Shown here in pieces: positions 1 to 7,219 of a stretch of DNA of 31,126 nucleotides. A program made the position numbers and the translations under genes. This DNA comes from Bacillota bacterium. Lineage in GTDB: Bacteria > Bacillota > Clostridia > Christensenellales > Aristaeellaceae. The notes beneath the pieces were generated by a model. It searched no databases. It was not told where the DNA came from and was given only the letters and a program-made list of their open reading frames with translations. The stretch's first letter is position 1; every line of letters begins with the position of its first letter. Where the stretch lies: the NCBI GenBank assembly GCA_023413135.1, contig JAEZQK010000075.1, forward strand, positions 1-31,126. Reading direction: 5' to 3'.

Positions 1-69
1 AGCGAGGCAACGCCGCGCTACGCTGGGTTCCGTAGCCCGGCTGCCGCCAGTGGCGGCAATAAGCCGGGC
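1..69. repeat. Partial palindromic repeat and GC-rich hairpin at left edge
   Basis: The first 25 bases resemble bases 31063-31087 at the other end of the window, with about 21 of 25 identical, including the shared string GCGCTACGCTG. A strong hairpin follows at 33-69, with outer arms GCCCGGCT and AGCCGGGC around an inner GCCGCCA/TGGCGGC stem. This looks like part of a dispersed palindromic intergenic repeat cut by the window edge. No coding potential was recognised. Confidence 0.5.
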
Positions 70-176
70 GGAGGAAGCTTGCGATACAAAGTTTGAAACA
101 AAACACAGGGCCATCAGGGAAGAAAAGGGGACAGCAAAGCAACCTGTCCGAAGACAGGCAAAATTCAGGTGAAGAA

Positions 177-444
177 TTACGCAGTAGCCGGCGGGGGTAT
201 ATCATCCTTGATGACATATCCCCTCATACGCACAAGATGGATAGCCTGGGATTTCGTAATGACCATGGATTGATTTGCAGGGCGGTCAACAAGAAAGCCT
301 TGTGGGGAGTAGGGCACGAGCTTGGAGAGTATGTTCCAGATAGCGGTCAGGAGCATACGGCAAATGGCAATAGTAGCTTTCTTGTGACCACGGTGGGCTT
401 TGAACGTCCAGACCACAGCAGTTTTTCCGAATGATTTTGAACAT
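177..444 (-). pseudogene. Internally deleted IS110-family transposase remnant
   Basis: On the minus strand an ATG at 444 begins MFKIIRKNCCGLDV, which resembles the N-terminus of IS110-family transposases, where the aspartate in GLDV belongs to the catalytic domain. After about 14 codons the similarity jumps, in another frame, to a C-terminal IS110-like segment (FKAHRGHKKATIAICRMLLT, then a tail ending near QAIHLVRMRGYVI). About 300 central residues typical of the family are absent, and the join is out of frame, so the gene cannot make a transposase. Family assignment rests on motif recognition only. It is either a dead copy or a short non-autonomous derivative that keeps the element ends. Confidence 0.7.
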
Positions 445-804
445 GGCGGCCCCCCAATGAATTATTTGGAGGATCGGCAGGGACTGGCCGCCCGGCAAAA
501 TCGAATCGAGTTTGAAAGAGATAAGTTTACGGGCTGTTATTTGCGCCATTCGTTGATGCCTTCACGGGCGGCCGACACCATATAGCGATGCGGGGTAGCC
601 GCTATTCTTTCCCCAGTATACCAAAGCATGAAACGAATCGCACCACGTTTCATAACCCCGTCGGTGCCTTTCACAGAAAGGCGGATTTATAGCGATGCAA
701 GCGGCAGCGAAGCAGCGCGCCGATTGAGCAAGCCGGGTACAAGTCGACGCTTAAGTAGCGCGAAAAGATCCATGGCAACGACGCAATAATGTTCGGAAGC
801 AGTA
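445..804. other. Noncoding stretch: possible IS110 flank and repeat half
   Basis: No convincing gene is seen. The part next to the transposase remnant may be the noncoding 5' end of the element, where IS110 relatives carry their bridge RNA; this is inference from the family. The 11-mer TATAGCGATGC occurs at 581-591 and 688-698. Small hairpins are TGAAACG/CGTTTCA (629-652) and CTTT/AAAG (near 668-680). Confidence 0.4.
741..791. repeat. Half of a dispersed palindromic repeat (matches 31012-31126)
   Basis: The segment shares GCGCGAAAAGATCCAYGG with 31109-31126 in the same orientation. The reverse complement of its last 18 bases (CATTATTGCGTCGTTGCC) matches 31012-31029 with two differences. In the right-edge copy these are the two arms of one palindrome. 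This half ends 13 bases after the stop of the minus-strand TPM gene and could act as its transcript end, although no classic U-run is visible. Confidence 0.5.
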
Positions 805-1635
805 TTAAAACCTTCGTGATCCGCCGCCGTGAATACGCCCGCTGGAGGAGCGGTGGGTGCTGCTCCTGCCGCCCATGCCCCCGCCCCCGGAGGAGGAAGT
901 GGCCCTGGGCACCCTTACGACCTGGGTGCGCAAATATACATCCGTTGCCCCGGTTATGTTTACAGTGGCATTCTTTTTAAGATCGTACTTGTAGGCGGAA
1001 CCCTTCATGGCGTATGCATGCCGTACGGAAAGAAACAGCACAAGACCGCTTATAAGGCCCGCGGCCAGCGCGATGGCAGCCTCCCCCATCGTTACCGCCC
1101 GGGGCTTTACGTACCTGTCAATGATGCCTTCCTCATCCTCATTATACTGGTCATTGGGGATTCCGTTTTTCAGGTATACCGACATCTGTGCCAGTGCCAT
1201 AAACGCCGCCTGTCCGTACTCTCCGTTGGTCAGATAGGGCATCGCCGTATCCAGCAGCGTATTCAGGCGGGCATCGGTGATATAACGGATCATCAACCCG
1301 GTGGTAGAGACGGTGAGTTCACGGTTGTTCATGTCGATCAGGATCAAAATCCCGCTGGCATCATCGCCCGCCCCAAATCCATTGTTATCGTAAAAGTCGT
1401 CGGCGAACTCCTGCGACCTGCCCGTTTTCGCATCATTGGAGGTCAAAATGGCATAATCCATGCCGTACTGGTTTTTAAGCATTGTAATGGTGCTTTCCAG
1501 CCTGTCGATTTCGCTTTGGCTCATCAATTTGGCATTGTCAAACACCCTTTGGCTGCCCTGCCCCAGCGTTTGGCCAAGGGCTGCAAGGGGCAGCAGCAAA
1601 ATGCATACAGCGATGGCAGCAACGATCCTTTTCAT
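805..1635 (-). CDS. TPM-domain secreted or membrane-anchored protein
   Basis: This 276-residue protein starts with a signal peptide (residues 1-21, charged start then CILLLPLAAL). A TPM domain (YgcG/Psb32 family) spans about 30-155, with the typical DNAKLMSQSEIDRLES opening and GILILIDMNNRELTVSTTG core. A transmembrane helix follows at about 183-204, and the Gly/Ser-rich tail (about 247-276) ends HGGGSRRF, a common low-complexity ending in this family. The domain therefore probably sits outside the membrane. Its biochemical role in bacteria is unsettled; some relatives have been linked to phosphatase activity or membrane-complex assembly. A GGGGAG ribosome site precedes the ATG by about ten bases. 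It lies 15 bases after the zinc-ribbon gene, so the two are probably co-transcribed. Confidence 0.85.
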   Translation of the reverse strand: MKRIVAAIAVCILLLPLAALGQTLGQGSQRVFDNAKLMSQSEIDRLESTITMLKNQYGMDYAILTSNDAKTGRSQEFADDFYDNNGFGAGDDASGILILIDMNNRELTVSTTGLMIRYITDARLNTLLDTAMPYLTNGEYGQAAFMALAQMSVYLKNGIPNDQYNEDEEGIIDRYVKPRAVTMGEAAIALAAGLISGLVLFLSVRHAYAMKGSAYKYDLKKNATVNITGATDVYLRTQVVRVPRATSSSGGGGMGGRSSTHRSSSGRIHGGGSRRF

Positions 1636-1650
1636 ATCTTTCTGCTCCCC

Positions 1651-2703
1651 TTACACAAAGAAATAGAATACGGCAAGCAATACGCCGCATACGAGGGCGG
1701 TCAGGATGCCGCCATGGAACAGCAGTTTTTTCTTGTCCACCGGCAAAACGCCGCACACTTCCCCCGTCTGTCCATTCATGGCGTAATAATACATCACGCC
1801 CTTTTCACCCCGGTAGGTCATGATAAAGGCAGGCAAGAATGCATACCGGTATCTGTTCCCCTTCAGCTTCATGGTAGTGGAACCTACCACGGAGGTGTAA
1901 TTCGTGCCGGAGGTGATCAGCGGCTGGGCATAGCCCTGCAATTCAGCTTCCACGGAAGCGCTGATGGCTTCCTTGGCCACATCCCGCTTCTCGGCCATAA
2001 AGCCCGACAGGTAGGAGGGGGCAAAGTCTTCAAGTTCCTCCAGTTGGTAGGGGTGCACACCGTCTGAAAGCTTTCGGTCGGCCTTTTGCAGCGCGCTGCG
2101 CTGCACATTCCGGAAGGAGATGTCAGCATCCCTGGAAATGCTGTAAAACTTGGTGGTGGTAATGTTGTACTTCGCCGTGGAGGTGTGGGTCACAATCTGC
2201 CCTTCGCCGGTGAAGCTGGCAGACGCTTCATAGTCCGCCAGCCAGTAGGGGTAATAGACGCCGGACAGCCTTTCGACGCTTTCTTCCGAGATAAACTCCT
2301 TCGGCACATACTTCTTTTTGCGGATCCAATTAAAAAACCTGTCCTTCGCGCTTTGCCTGTCATATTTGAAGGGCAGCAGTGTATCGGGCTTGAAGGCATC
2401 CTCCAGCCTTCCCACGATCACCACGGGATTATGGCAGTAATAGCACATGGTGGCGGCGGTGGTGTCGCTGGTGGTTAATTCCGCACCGCAGCTAGGGCAG
2501 GAATAGAGGTATTGTTCTTCACCCTTGCCTTGTTCCTGCGGGCGGCTTTCCGCCTCCTCCTGCCTGTATGCCTTGTCATCCAGCTTGTCAAGATACGCTT
2601 TGTCATAAGCAGTGCCGCAAAATTCGCAGGCGAAATTTTCGCTGTTCGGCTCGAATTTCAGCGCGTTAGCGCAGGCGGGGCACTTGTATGTAAAAGCAGG
2701 CAT
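1651..2703 (-). CDS. Double zinc-ribbon membrane-anchored protein
   Basis: This is a 350-residue protein with two N-terminal zinc-ribbon motifs: C8-x2-C11 with C26-x2-C29, and C69-x2-C72 with C87-x2-C90. A long middle region (about 100-325) begins LEDAFKPDTLLPFKYD, recalling TFIIB-zinc-finger-like or primosomal-N'-like annotated proteins of Firmicutes. A single C-terminal transmembrane helix (about 329-350, LTALVCGVLLAVFYFFV) suggests a tail-anchored protein with its bulk in the cytoplasm. GGAGG precedes the ATG. It is followed 15 bases later by the TPM-domain gene, a pairing I consider functional. I do not know the substrate or partner; a role in envelope quality control is only a guess. Confidence 0.75.
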   Translation of the reverse strand: MPAFTYKCPACANALKFEPNSENFACEFCGTAYDKAYLDKLDDKAYRQEEAESRPQEQGKGEEQYLYSCPSCGAELTTSDTTAATMCYYCHNPVVIVGRLEDAFKPDTLLPFKYDRQSAKDRFFNWIRKKKYVPKEFISEESVERLSGVYYPYWLADYEASASFTGEGQIVTHTSTAKYNITTTKFYSISRDADISFRNVQRSALQKADRKLSDGVHPYQLEELEDFAPSYLSGFMAEKRDVAKEAISASVEAELQGYAQPLITSGTNYTSVVGSTTMKLKGNRYRYAFLPAFIMTYRGEKGVMYYYAMNGQTGEVCGVLPVDKKKLLFHGGILTALVCGVLLAVFYFFV

Positions 2704-2737
2704 ACTCCATCCTCCTTTGATCCTTCACCTTATTGTA

Positions 2738-3178
2738 TCAGCCATGCAAATGCAAAAATTCCTCTATCTGCGATTCGCCCAGCACCGTGACGCCGTTTTT
2801 TGCAAGCAGTTCCGCTGTCACGCCGCTGCCCGGTATAAGCGCCCCGGAAAATGTGCCGTCGTAAATCTCCCCATGGCCGCAGGAAGGGCTGCGCTCCTTC
2901 AATATGGCGTACCTGCAGTGGAAAAGCTTTGCAAGGGCCAGCGTTTCTTCGGCGCCCTTATGAAAGGCTTCGGTCACATCCTGCCCGTTTTTGCCTACCA
3001 CCTTGTCCCCCACCCGCTCGGAAGGGTCCCTGGGCGTGGAAAGGCCGCCATAGATTTCCGGGCAGACGGGAATCAAATGGTGCTTTTCCATCAGCTTATC
3101 CATGTGTGCGCTGTATTTGGCCGCCCCGTCATACCGGCAGCGGATTCCAAGCAGGCAGGCGCTAATCAAAATGTTCAT
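2738..3178 (-). CDS. DUF523 family protein (YbbK-like)
   Basis: This 146-residue protein matches DUF523 over its full length. It begins NILISACLLGIRCRYDG, carries VCPEIYGGLSTPRDPSE in the middle, and then LKERSPSCGHGEIYDG, with conserved cysteines at C8 and in PSCG. Length is typical of single-domain members. The function of the family is unknown; the cysteine motifs suggest metal or cluster binding or redox chemistry, which is inference. It is the first gene of a minus-strand run, separated from the zinc-ribbon gene by 34 bases. Only a modest purine-rich site precedes the ATG, and no clear promoter could be assigned. Confidence 0.85.
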   Translation of the reverse strand: MNILISACLLGIRCRYDGAAKYSAHMDKLMEKHHLIPVCPEIYGGLSTPRDPSERVGDKVVGKNGQDVTEAFHKGAEETLALAKLFHCRYAILKERSPSCGHGEIYDGTFSGALIPGSGVTAELLAKNGVTVLGESQIEEFLHLHG

Positions 3179-3323
3179 AGCATTTCCCCGGCTTCCATCT
3201 CAAATGCCTTACAGGCGCCAATCATTTCCGTCCGCCAACATTTTATCATATCCCCCTGTGCCAATGATCTTACAATACGATAACTTTTTTGATAATTATA
3301 TATGTTTGGCCTGACAGGCCCTT

Positions 3324-3352
3324 TTGATTATTCCGCCAAAATCAGCTATACT
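3324..3352 (+). promoter_or_regulatory. SigA-type promoter upstream of C39-like gene
   Basis: TTGATT, a 17-base spacer and TATACT lie about 35 bases before the ATG at 3387, which has a GAAGGAG ribosome site. The spacing and -10 hexamer are close to consensus. Confidence 0.6.
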
Positions 3353-3386
3353 GTACTTGTGATCCATTTTCAATGAAGGAGCCAAA

Positions 3387-4019
3387 ATGACTGCATCGAT
3401 TTTACGCCCCGAACATCTAATTATCGCCGACGAAAAAACGGACAAAACGTTTTTGGGAGGCTTTCAGGAATGGTATGCAAACGAATGGCACCGGATGGCG
3501 GGCTGCGGCCCCACCTGCGCCGCCAACGTGCTTGCATACCTTGCCTTTACACGCCCCGCACTCCGGGAACTATACGGCTATGAAACCATGAATCTTTCCG
3601 ACTTTACGCAACATATGGAAGAGGTCTACCGGTTCGTAACGCCTGGAAACATGGGGCTGAACAAGGTGGAAATGTTCACGGAAGGCGTCGTCGAATTTGC
3701 CAAAAGCCGGGGCATCACCCTGGCGCCTCATGTGTTCGACGCTCCCGGCAACATGACAAGAAACCGTGCGCCGGTAAACGAGCTTGCGGCGTTTGTAAAA
3801 GCCGGTTTGGAATCCGACTGCCCGATAGGCTTTTTGAATTTGACAAAGGGCAAGGTGAAGAATATACAGGGCTGGCACTGGATCACCATCACCAGGGCGG
3901 ATATAGACGAGAATTGTCTGATCACCTGCGCTTCCGATGAAGGGAAGGAAATCTGCTTCGATCTTCGGCTGTGGTACCTTTCCACCCGCATGCGTGGCGG
4001 GCTGGCCTATTTCACCTGA
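3387..4019 (+). CDS. C39-like cysteine-peptidase-fold protein
   Basis: This 210-residue protein has no signal peptide. The motif AGCGPTCAANVLAYL (C40, C44) resembles the nucleophile region of C39-like/papain-fold proteins. GWHWITI (H164) fits the catalytic histidine strand, with acidic residues following at about 172-185. It does not look like the bacteriocin-processing domain of ABC exporters, which has a different cysteine motif. Activity is therefore plausible but unproven. It has a promoter and a strong ribosome site (GAAGGAG) and is followed closely by a short ORF and an MFS gene on the same strand. Substrate unknown. Confidence 0.7.
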   Translation: MTASILRPEHLIIADEKTDKTFLGGFQEWYANEWHRMAGCGPTCAANVLAYLAFTRPALRELYGYETMNLSDFTQHMEEVYRFVTPGNMGLNKVEMFTEGVVEFAKSRGITLAPHVFDAPGNMTRNRAPVNELAAFVKAGLESDCPIGFLNLTKGKVKNIQGWHWITITRADIDENCLITCASDEGKEICFDLRLWYLSTRMRGGLAYFT

Positions 4020-4044
4020 TATGAACGCAAAGGCAGGAGGGCAA

Positions 4045-4158
4045 ATGTCAAACAAGCATGATTTGCACTTCCGGGAAAATGCAGGGCCCGGCGGGATTCA
4101 TTCCTTTATAGCCGGCCAAGATGTTCAGAAAGGAGCTGATGCCATCCAAAAACAATAA
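4045..4158 (+). CDS. Possible 37-residue peptide between C39-like and MFS genes
   Basis: An AGGAGGG ribosome site stands four bases before this ATG, better than chance for an intergenic start. The encoded peptide (MSNKHDLHFREN...IQKQ) is hydrophilic, has no cysteine, and contains Gly-Pro-Gly-Gly at residues 14-17. It sits between the C39-like gene, 25 bases upstream, and the MFS gene, 15 bases downstream, on the same strand. I do not recognise a family. It may be a real small protein, a translational coupler for the transporter, or chance. Confidence 0.35.
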   Translation: MSNKHDLHFRENAGPGGIHSFIAGQDVQKGADAIQKQ

Positions 4159-4173
4159 AAGGAGAAATTGCAT

Positions 4174-5442
4174 ATGAATAAAGCGCCCACCCTTTTTGAA
4201 ACACTGCGTTTGCTCAAAGGGAACCAACGGGCATGTGTTATAGCGGAACCATTTTGGGCTGTTCCCTACAATCTTTTTACGCCATTTGCCTCCATATACA
4301 TGGCTGCAGTAGGCTTGAGCGACGCTCAAATCGGGCTGATCGCAAGCCTTGGTCTTTTTTTGCAGTTTATTTGGGGGGTGTTCTCCGGCGCGATCGTTGA
4401 CAAATACGGCAGGCGCCTAACGATGCTGGTATTCGGCCTTTTGAGCTGGACCATTCCCTGCGGGCTTTGGGCTGTCGCGCAAGGCTATTGGCATTTTCTG
4501 TTGGCGGTGTTATTCAATAGCATGTGGCGTGTGATGGGAAACAGCTTCAGCTGCATGATCGTTGAGGACGGCGATCCGAGTACGCTTGTGAATACCTACG
4601 CTATCCTCAATATTCTGGGGATGCTGGCAGGGTTCTTATCTCCCATTGCGGGATTGTACATCGACCGGTTCGCCCTTGCGCCCACCATGCGGGTGGTTTA
4701 TGCGTTGTCTCTGGTATTGATGACGGGAAAATTCCTGCTCCAGTACCGCCTGTCCCGCGAAAGCACCATCGGGCTTGCGCGCAGGTCGGAATGCAGGGGC
4801 CGCTCCATTGTTCCCCTGGCCTTAGGCGACTGGCATGTGTATTTGAAGGTGCTTTTGCAAAAACGGGTCTTTTTGTGCGTAATCTGGATGACGCTATTGA
4901 CCTGCTTCACAACCATCCAAACCACCTTCTGGCCGCTGTTTGTGACAGGCGCCTATGGCGTTGATGATTCCATGGTCGCCCTGTTCCCCATGGTAAAAAC
5001 GGCAATTTCATTGCTGGTATACCTATTCATCGCCCCCCGCATCAGATTGAGCATGATCCGGCGTCCAATGCTGTCCGGGCTTATAATCCAGGCGCTGGGG
5101 CTTTCTACGCTGCTCGTTTGCCTGCCGGCAGCTTCTCAAATGGTGTGGGCTGTATTTTTTTCGGCGGCTTGCGACGCGTTCGGACTTGCCATGCTGGGCC
5201 CGTTGAGTGAGTCGCTGATGTCGGTGAGCCTGCCTAATCTTGAACGGGCGAGAATGAACAGCTTCATATTTGCGGTAATCCTGCTGGTCAGCGCGCCTGC
5301 GGGGTGGATCGCCGGCCGGCTTTCCCAATGGAGCCGGGCACTTCCCCTGATGTTGAATCTTGGTTTGCTTATGGCCCAGGCCGTAGTGGCACTATGCATC
5401 GCGCGGCTTGTTCAGTCTTCACCGCAGCAAGCGGATGCGTAG
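4174..5442 (+). CDS. MFS-type transporter
   Basis: This is a polytopic membrane protein of about 422 residues with roughly twelve hydrophobic segments. The loop after TM2 has the MFS signature DKYGRRLTM, preceded by GVFSGAIV. The N-terminus (LFTPFASIYMAAVGLSDAQI) resembles bacterial MFS proteins of unassigned specificity. The ATG at 4174 is preferred because GGAG lies nine bases upstream; a TTG at 4168 in frame is too close to it. It is probably co-transcribed with the C39-like gene from the promoter at 3324. Substrate and direction of transport cannot be inferred. Confidence 0.85.
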   Translation: MNKAPTLFETLRLLKGNQRACVIAEPFWAVPYNLFTPFASIYMAAVGLSDAQIGLIASLGLFLQFIWGVFSGAIVDKYGRRLTMLVFGLLSWTIPCGLWAVAQGYWHFLLAVLFNSMWRVMGNSFSCMIVEDGDPSTLVNTYAILNILGMLAGFLSPIAGLYIDRFALAPTMRVVYALSLVLMTGKFLLQYRLSRESTIGLARRSECRGRSIVPLALGDWHVYLKVLLQKRVFLCVIWMTLLTCFTTIQTTFWPLFVTGAYGVDDSMVALFPMVKTAISLLVYLFIAPRIRLSMIRRPMLSGLIIQALGLSTLLVCLPAASQMVWAVFFSAACDAFGLAMLGPLSESLMSVSLPNLERARMNSFIFAVILLVSAPAGWIAGRLSQWSRALPLMLNLGLLMAQAVVALCIARLVQSSPQQADA

Positions 5443-5514
5443 CAAAAAGCGCATTGATAAAGATGTTACCGGATGAGCATATCTTCCTATGACCTATCGG
5501 AAGGCCGGGGCTCT

Positions 5515-5638
5515 GCGGGCGATTGATAATCGCCCCTACGGCTGCAAAGAGTGTATTGGCTTTTCTTCCGGCACCCTTATTTCCGGTAGAGAAATCAACA
5601 AACACATGACGTCGTAGGGGCGATTATTAATCGCCCGC
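5515..5638. repeat. 124-bp inverted-repeat element (MITE-like), copy 1
   Basis: The ends are 26-base inverted repeats with one mismatch, beginning GCGGGCGATTGATAATCG and ending in its complement. The element's interior is roughly 80 percent identical to the copy at 18816-18940, in the same orientation, including TATTGGCTTTTCTTCCGG. Each terminal arm also contains its own small palindrome (GGGCGATT...AATCGCCC). It encodes no protein. It sits after the MFS gene and before the amidohydrolase promoter. Confidence 0.85.
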
Positions 5639-5700
5639 CTGCGTAAGGTCATGTCAGCAACGCTTGTTTCCAAACAGCGGCCTACTGTCATGCCCACCGG

Positions 5701-5728
5701 TTGCATTTTTCTTTGCGTGTGCTACAAT
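5701..5728 (+). promoter_or_regulatory. SigA-type promoter of the amidohydrolase gene
   Basis: TTGCAT, 16 bases, TACAAT, followed 44 bases later by the ATG at 5772. Its position within an upstream in-frame extension argues against any start before 5772. Confidence 0.6.
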
Positions 5729-5771
5729 GACATGCAGTGATTTCCATATTCACATAAGAAAGGATGATCAT

Positions 5772-6923
5772 ATGCTGATTATTCGCGGCGGCCTTATACA
5801 CAACGCCATCCAACCGGAGCCCTTTGCAGCCGACATCCTGATAGAGGACGGCAAAATCAAATCCATCGGTCCGGACCTAAACTGCGACAATGCGCAGGTG
5901 GTGGATGCGTCCGGTTTGAATGTATATCCCGGCTTTGTGGAAGCCCACGGCCACAGCGGCCTGGATGGCTACGGCATCGGGTATGAGGGCCAGGACTACA
6001 ACGAAATGAATGATATCCTTTCCCCTCAGCTGCGGGCCATCGACGCCATCCAGCCCATGGATCAGGCGCTGAAGGAGGCCAGGGAAGCCGGCGTCACCTG
6101 CCTGTGCGTAGGCCCCGGCAGCGCCAACGTGCTTGGCGGCACCTTTGCGGCCATCAAGCCCATGGGCATAAGGGTGGACAAAATGCTGATAAAAAAGGAA
6201 TGCGCCATGAAGTGCGCCTTTGGGGAAAATCCCAAGCGCTGCTACAGGGAAAAGGGCGATTCCACCCGCATGTCCACCGCCTCAAAGCTCAGGGAAATGC
6301 TGTTCAAGGCCAAGGAATACCAGCAGAAGCTGGAGGCCGCCGGGGATGACATCAGCAAGCGCCCCGCCTTTGATATGAAGCTGAATGCCCTTATGCCCGT
6401 GCTGCGCCGGGAGATGCCGCTAAAGGCCCATGCCCACCAGGCCGACGATATGTTCACGGCCATCCGCATCGCCAGGGAATTTCAGGTGGACATCACCCTG
6501 GAGCACTGCACCGAAGGCCACCTCATCGCCGATGAACTGGCGAAGGAGAACGTGCCCCTGGCGGTAGGCCCCACCCTTGGCCACGCCACCAAGTTCGAGC
6601 TGCGCAACAAAAGCTGGGAAACGCCGGGCGTATTGCAAAAGGCGGGCTGCCAGGTTTCCATCATCACCGACTCGCCGGTGATCCCCCAAAAGTACCTGCC
6701 GCTGTGCGCCGGGCTGGCCGTCAAATCCGGCATGGACCCCTTCGGCGCGCTCCAGGCCATTACGTTAAATCCCGCCCGCCACATCGGCATTGCGGACAGG
6801 GTAGGCTCCCTGGAAGCGGGCAAGGACGCGGATATCGTACTCACCGACGGCTCCCCCTTTGAGGTGAGCACCAATGTGAAGATGGTGTTCGTCGACGGGG
6901 AGCAGGTTTACGTGCAGGCGTAA
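5772..6923 (+). CDS. Metal-dependent amidohydrolase
   Basis: This 383-residue cytoplasmic amidohydrolase-superfamily enzyme has the expected layout: a beta-sandwich start (LIIRGGLIHNA), the H59-x-H61 metal pair in FVEAHGHSG, further histidines in KAHAHQADD (H220, H222) and LEHCTEG (H245), the catalytic aspartate in ITDSPV (D300), and the closing GSLEAGKDADIVL before the final sandwich strands. The family hydrolyses C-N bonds in cyclic amides, amino sugars or related compounds; the closest subgroup appears to be imidazolonepropionase/NagA-like proteins of unassigned substrate. AAAGGA lies eight bases before the ATG. It has its own promoter and appears monocistronic. Confidence 0.85.
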   Translation: MLIIRGGLIHNAIQPEPFAADILIEDGKIKSIGPDLNCDNAQVVDASGLNVYPGFVEAHGHSGLDGYGIGYEGQDYNEMNDILSPQLRAIDAIQPMDQALKEAREAGVTCLCVGPGSANVLGGTFAAIKPMGIRVDKMLIKKECAMKCAFGENPKRCYREKGDSTRMSTASKLREMLFKAKEYQQKLEAAGDDISKRPAFDMKLNALMPVLRREMPLKAHAHQADDMFTAIRIAREFQVDITLEHCTEGHLIADELAKENVPLAVGPTLGHATKFELRNKSWETPGVLQKAGCQVSIITDSPVIPQKYLPLCAGLAVKSGMDPFGALQAITLNPARHIGIADRVGSLEAGKDADIVLTDGSPFEVSTNVKMVFVDGEQVYVQA

Positions 6924-6954
6924 GGTCATATTTCAGAACATTTGCAACTTTTAC

Positions 6955-6983
6955 TTGCATTTTATGGTTACGTGGGATATACT
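6955..6983 (+). promoter_or_regulatory. Promoter of the GNAT leader transcript
   Basis: TTGCAT, exactly 17 bases, TATACT. Transcription would begin near 6990, giving a leader of about 230 bases before the acetyltransferase start. Confidence 0.65.
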
Positions 6984-7015
6984 ACTGCTCAAATCATGGA
7001 AAGGGGCTGTAAACC

Positions 7016-7123
7016 GTGTTCAAAACAGTGTTTGTCATCCGTAATAATGAATACGGTAAGTCTGCATCCGGTTGCCGCGGATCACAGGCTTTAGCCCTTT
7101 TTGATTTTTTGAAGACGGTGTAG
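7016..7123 (+). CDS. Candidate 35-residue leader peptide upstream of GNAT gene
   Basis: The GTG start has AAGGGG nine bases upstream, and the TAG stop lies 25 bases before a strong terminator. The peptide reads MFKTVFVIRNNEYGKSASGC, continuing RGSQALALFDFLKTV, and matches no family I know. It lies between a good promoter and the terminator that precedes the acetyltransferase. Bases 7088-7096 inside it can pair with the left arm of the terminator. This is the layout of a ribosome-sensing upstream ORF. A second overlapping frame from ATG 6996 to 7094 (32 residues, cysteine-containing) lacks a ribosome site and is less likely. Confidence 0.5.
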   Translation: MFKTVFVIRNNEYGKSASGCRGSQALALFDFLKTV

Positions 7124-7163
7124 CGTATCTGCATCCTTATCAAAAAGCAAAAGCGGCTAAGGC
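7088..7163 (+). promoter_or_regulatory. Candidate antiterminator duplex for GNAT attenuator
   Basis: GCTTTAGCC at 7088-7096 can form nine base pairs (one G-U) with GGCTAAGGC at 7155-7163. The second segment spans most of the left arm of the terminator stem, so the two structures exclude each other. A ribosome translating the end of the short ORF would cover 7088-7096 and favour termination; one stalled earlier would free it and favour read-through. The pairing is seen in the sequence; the mechanism is inference. Confidence 0.5.
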
Positions 7164-7190
7164 GAAAAAACCTTAGCCGCTTTTCATTTT
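7149..7190 (+). terminator. Intrinsic terminator directly before the GNAT gene
   Basis: A perfect 14-pair stem AAAAGCGGCTAAGG/CCTTAGCCGCTTTT with an eight-base loop leads into a T-rich tract (TTTTCATTTTATA). It ends 29 bases before the acetyltransferase ATG, leaving little room for a separate promoter. Confidence 0.85.
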
Positions 7191-7219
7191 ATATCAATAA
7201 GGACAGGGAGGGCTTTGAA

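Noticed and set aside
93..434. Plus-strand 113-codon frame over the transposase remnant
   Set aside because: The IS110 similarity is on the minus strand; no domain or ribosome site supports this frame.
829..2067. Long open frame on the plus strand (412 codons) opposite the TPM and zinc-ribbon genes
   Set aside because: It spans two real genes on the other strand, has no recognisable domain and no ribosome site; open only because of GC-rich codon use.
5380..5610. Short ORFs crossing the MITE-like repeats
   Set aside because: Similar peptides arise from both repeat copies because the repeat is folded, not because it is translated.
5664..5771. Upstream start of the amidohydrolase
   Set aside because: The predicted promoter (5701-5728) lies inside this extension and the ATG at 5772 begins the conserved sandwich domain.
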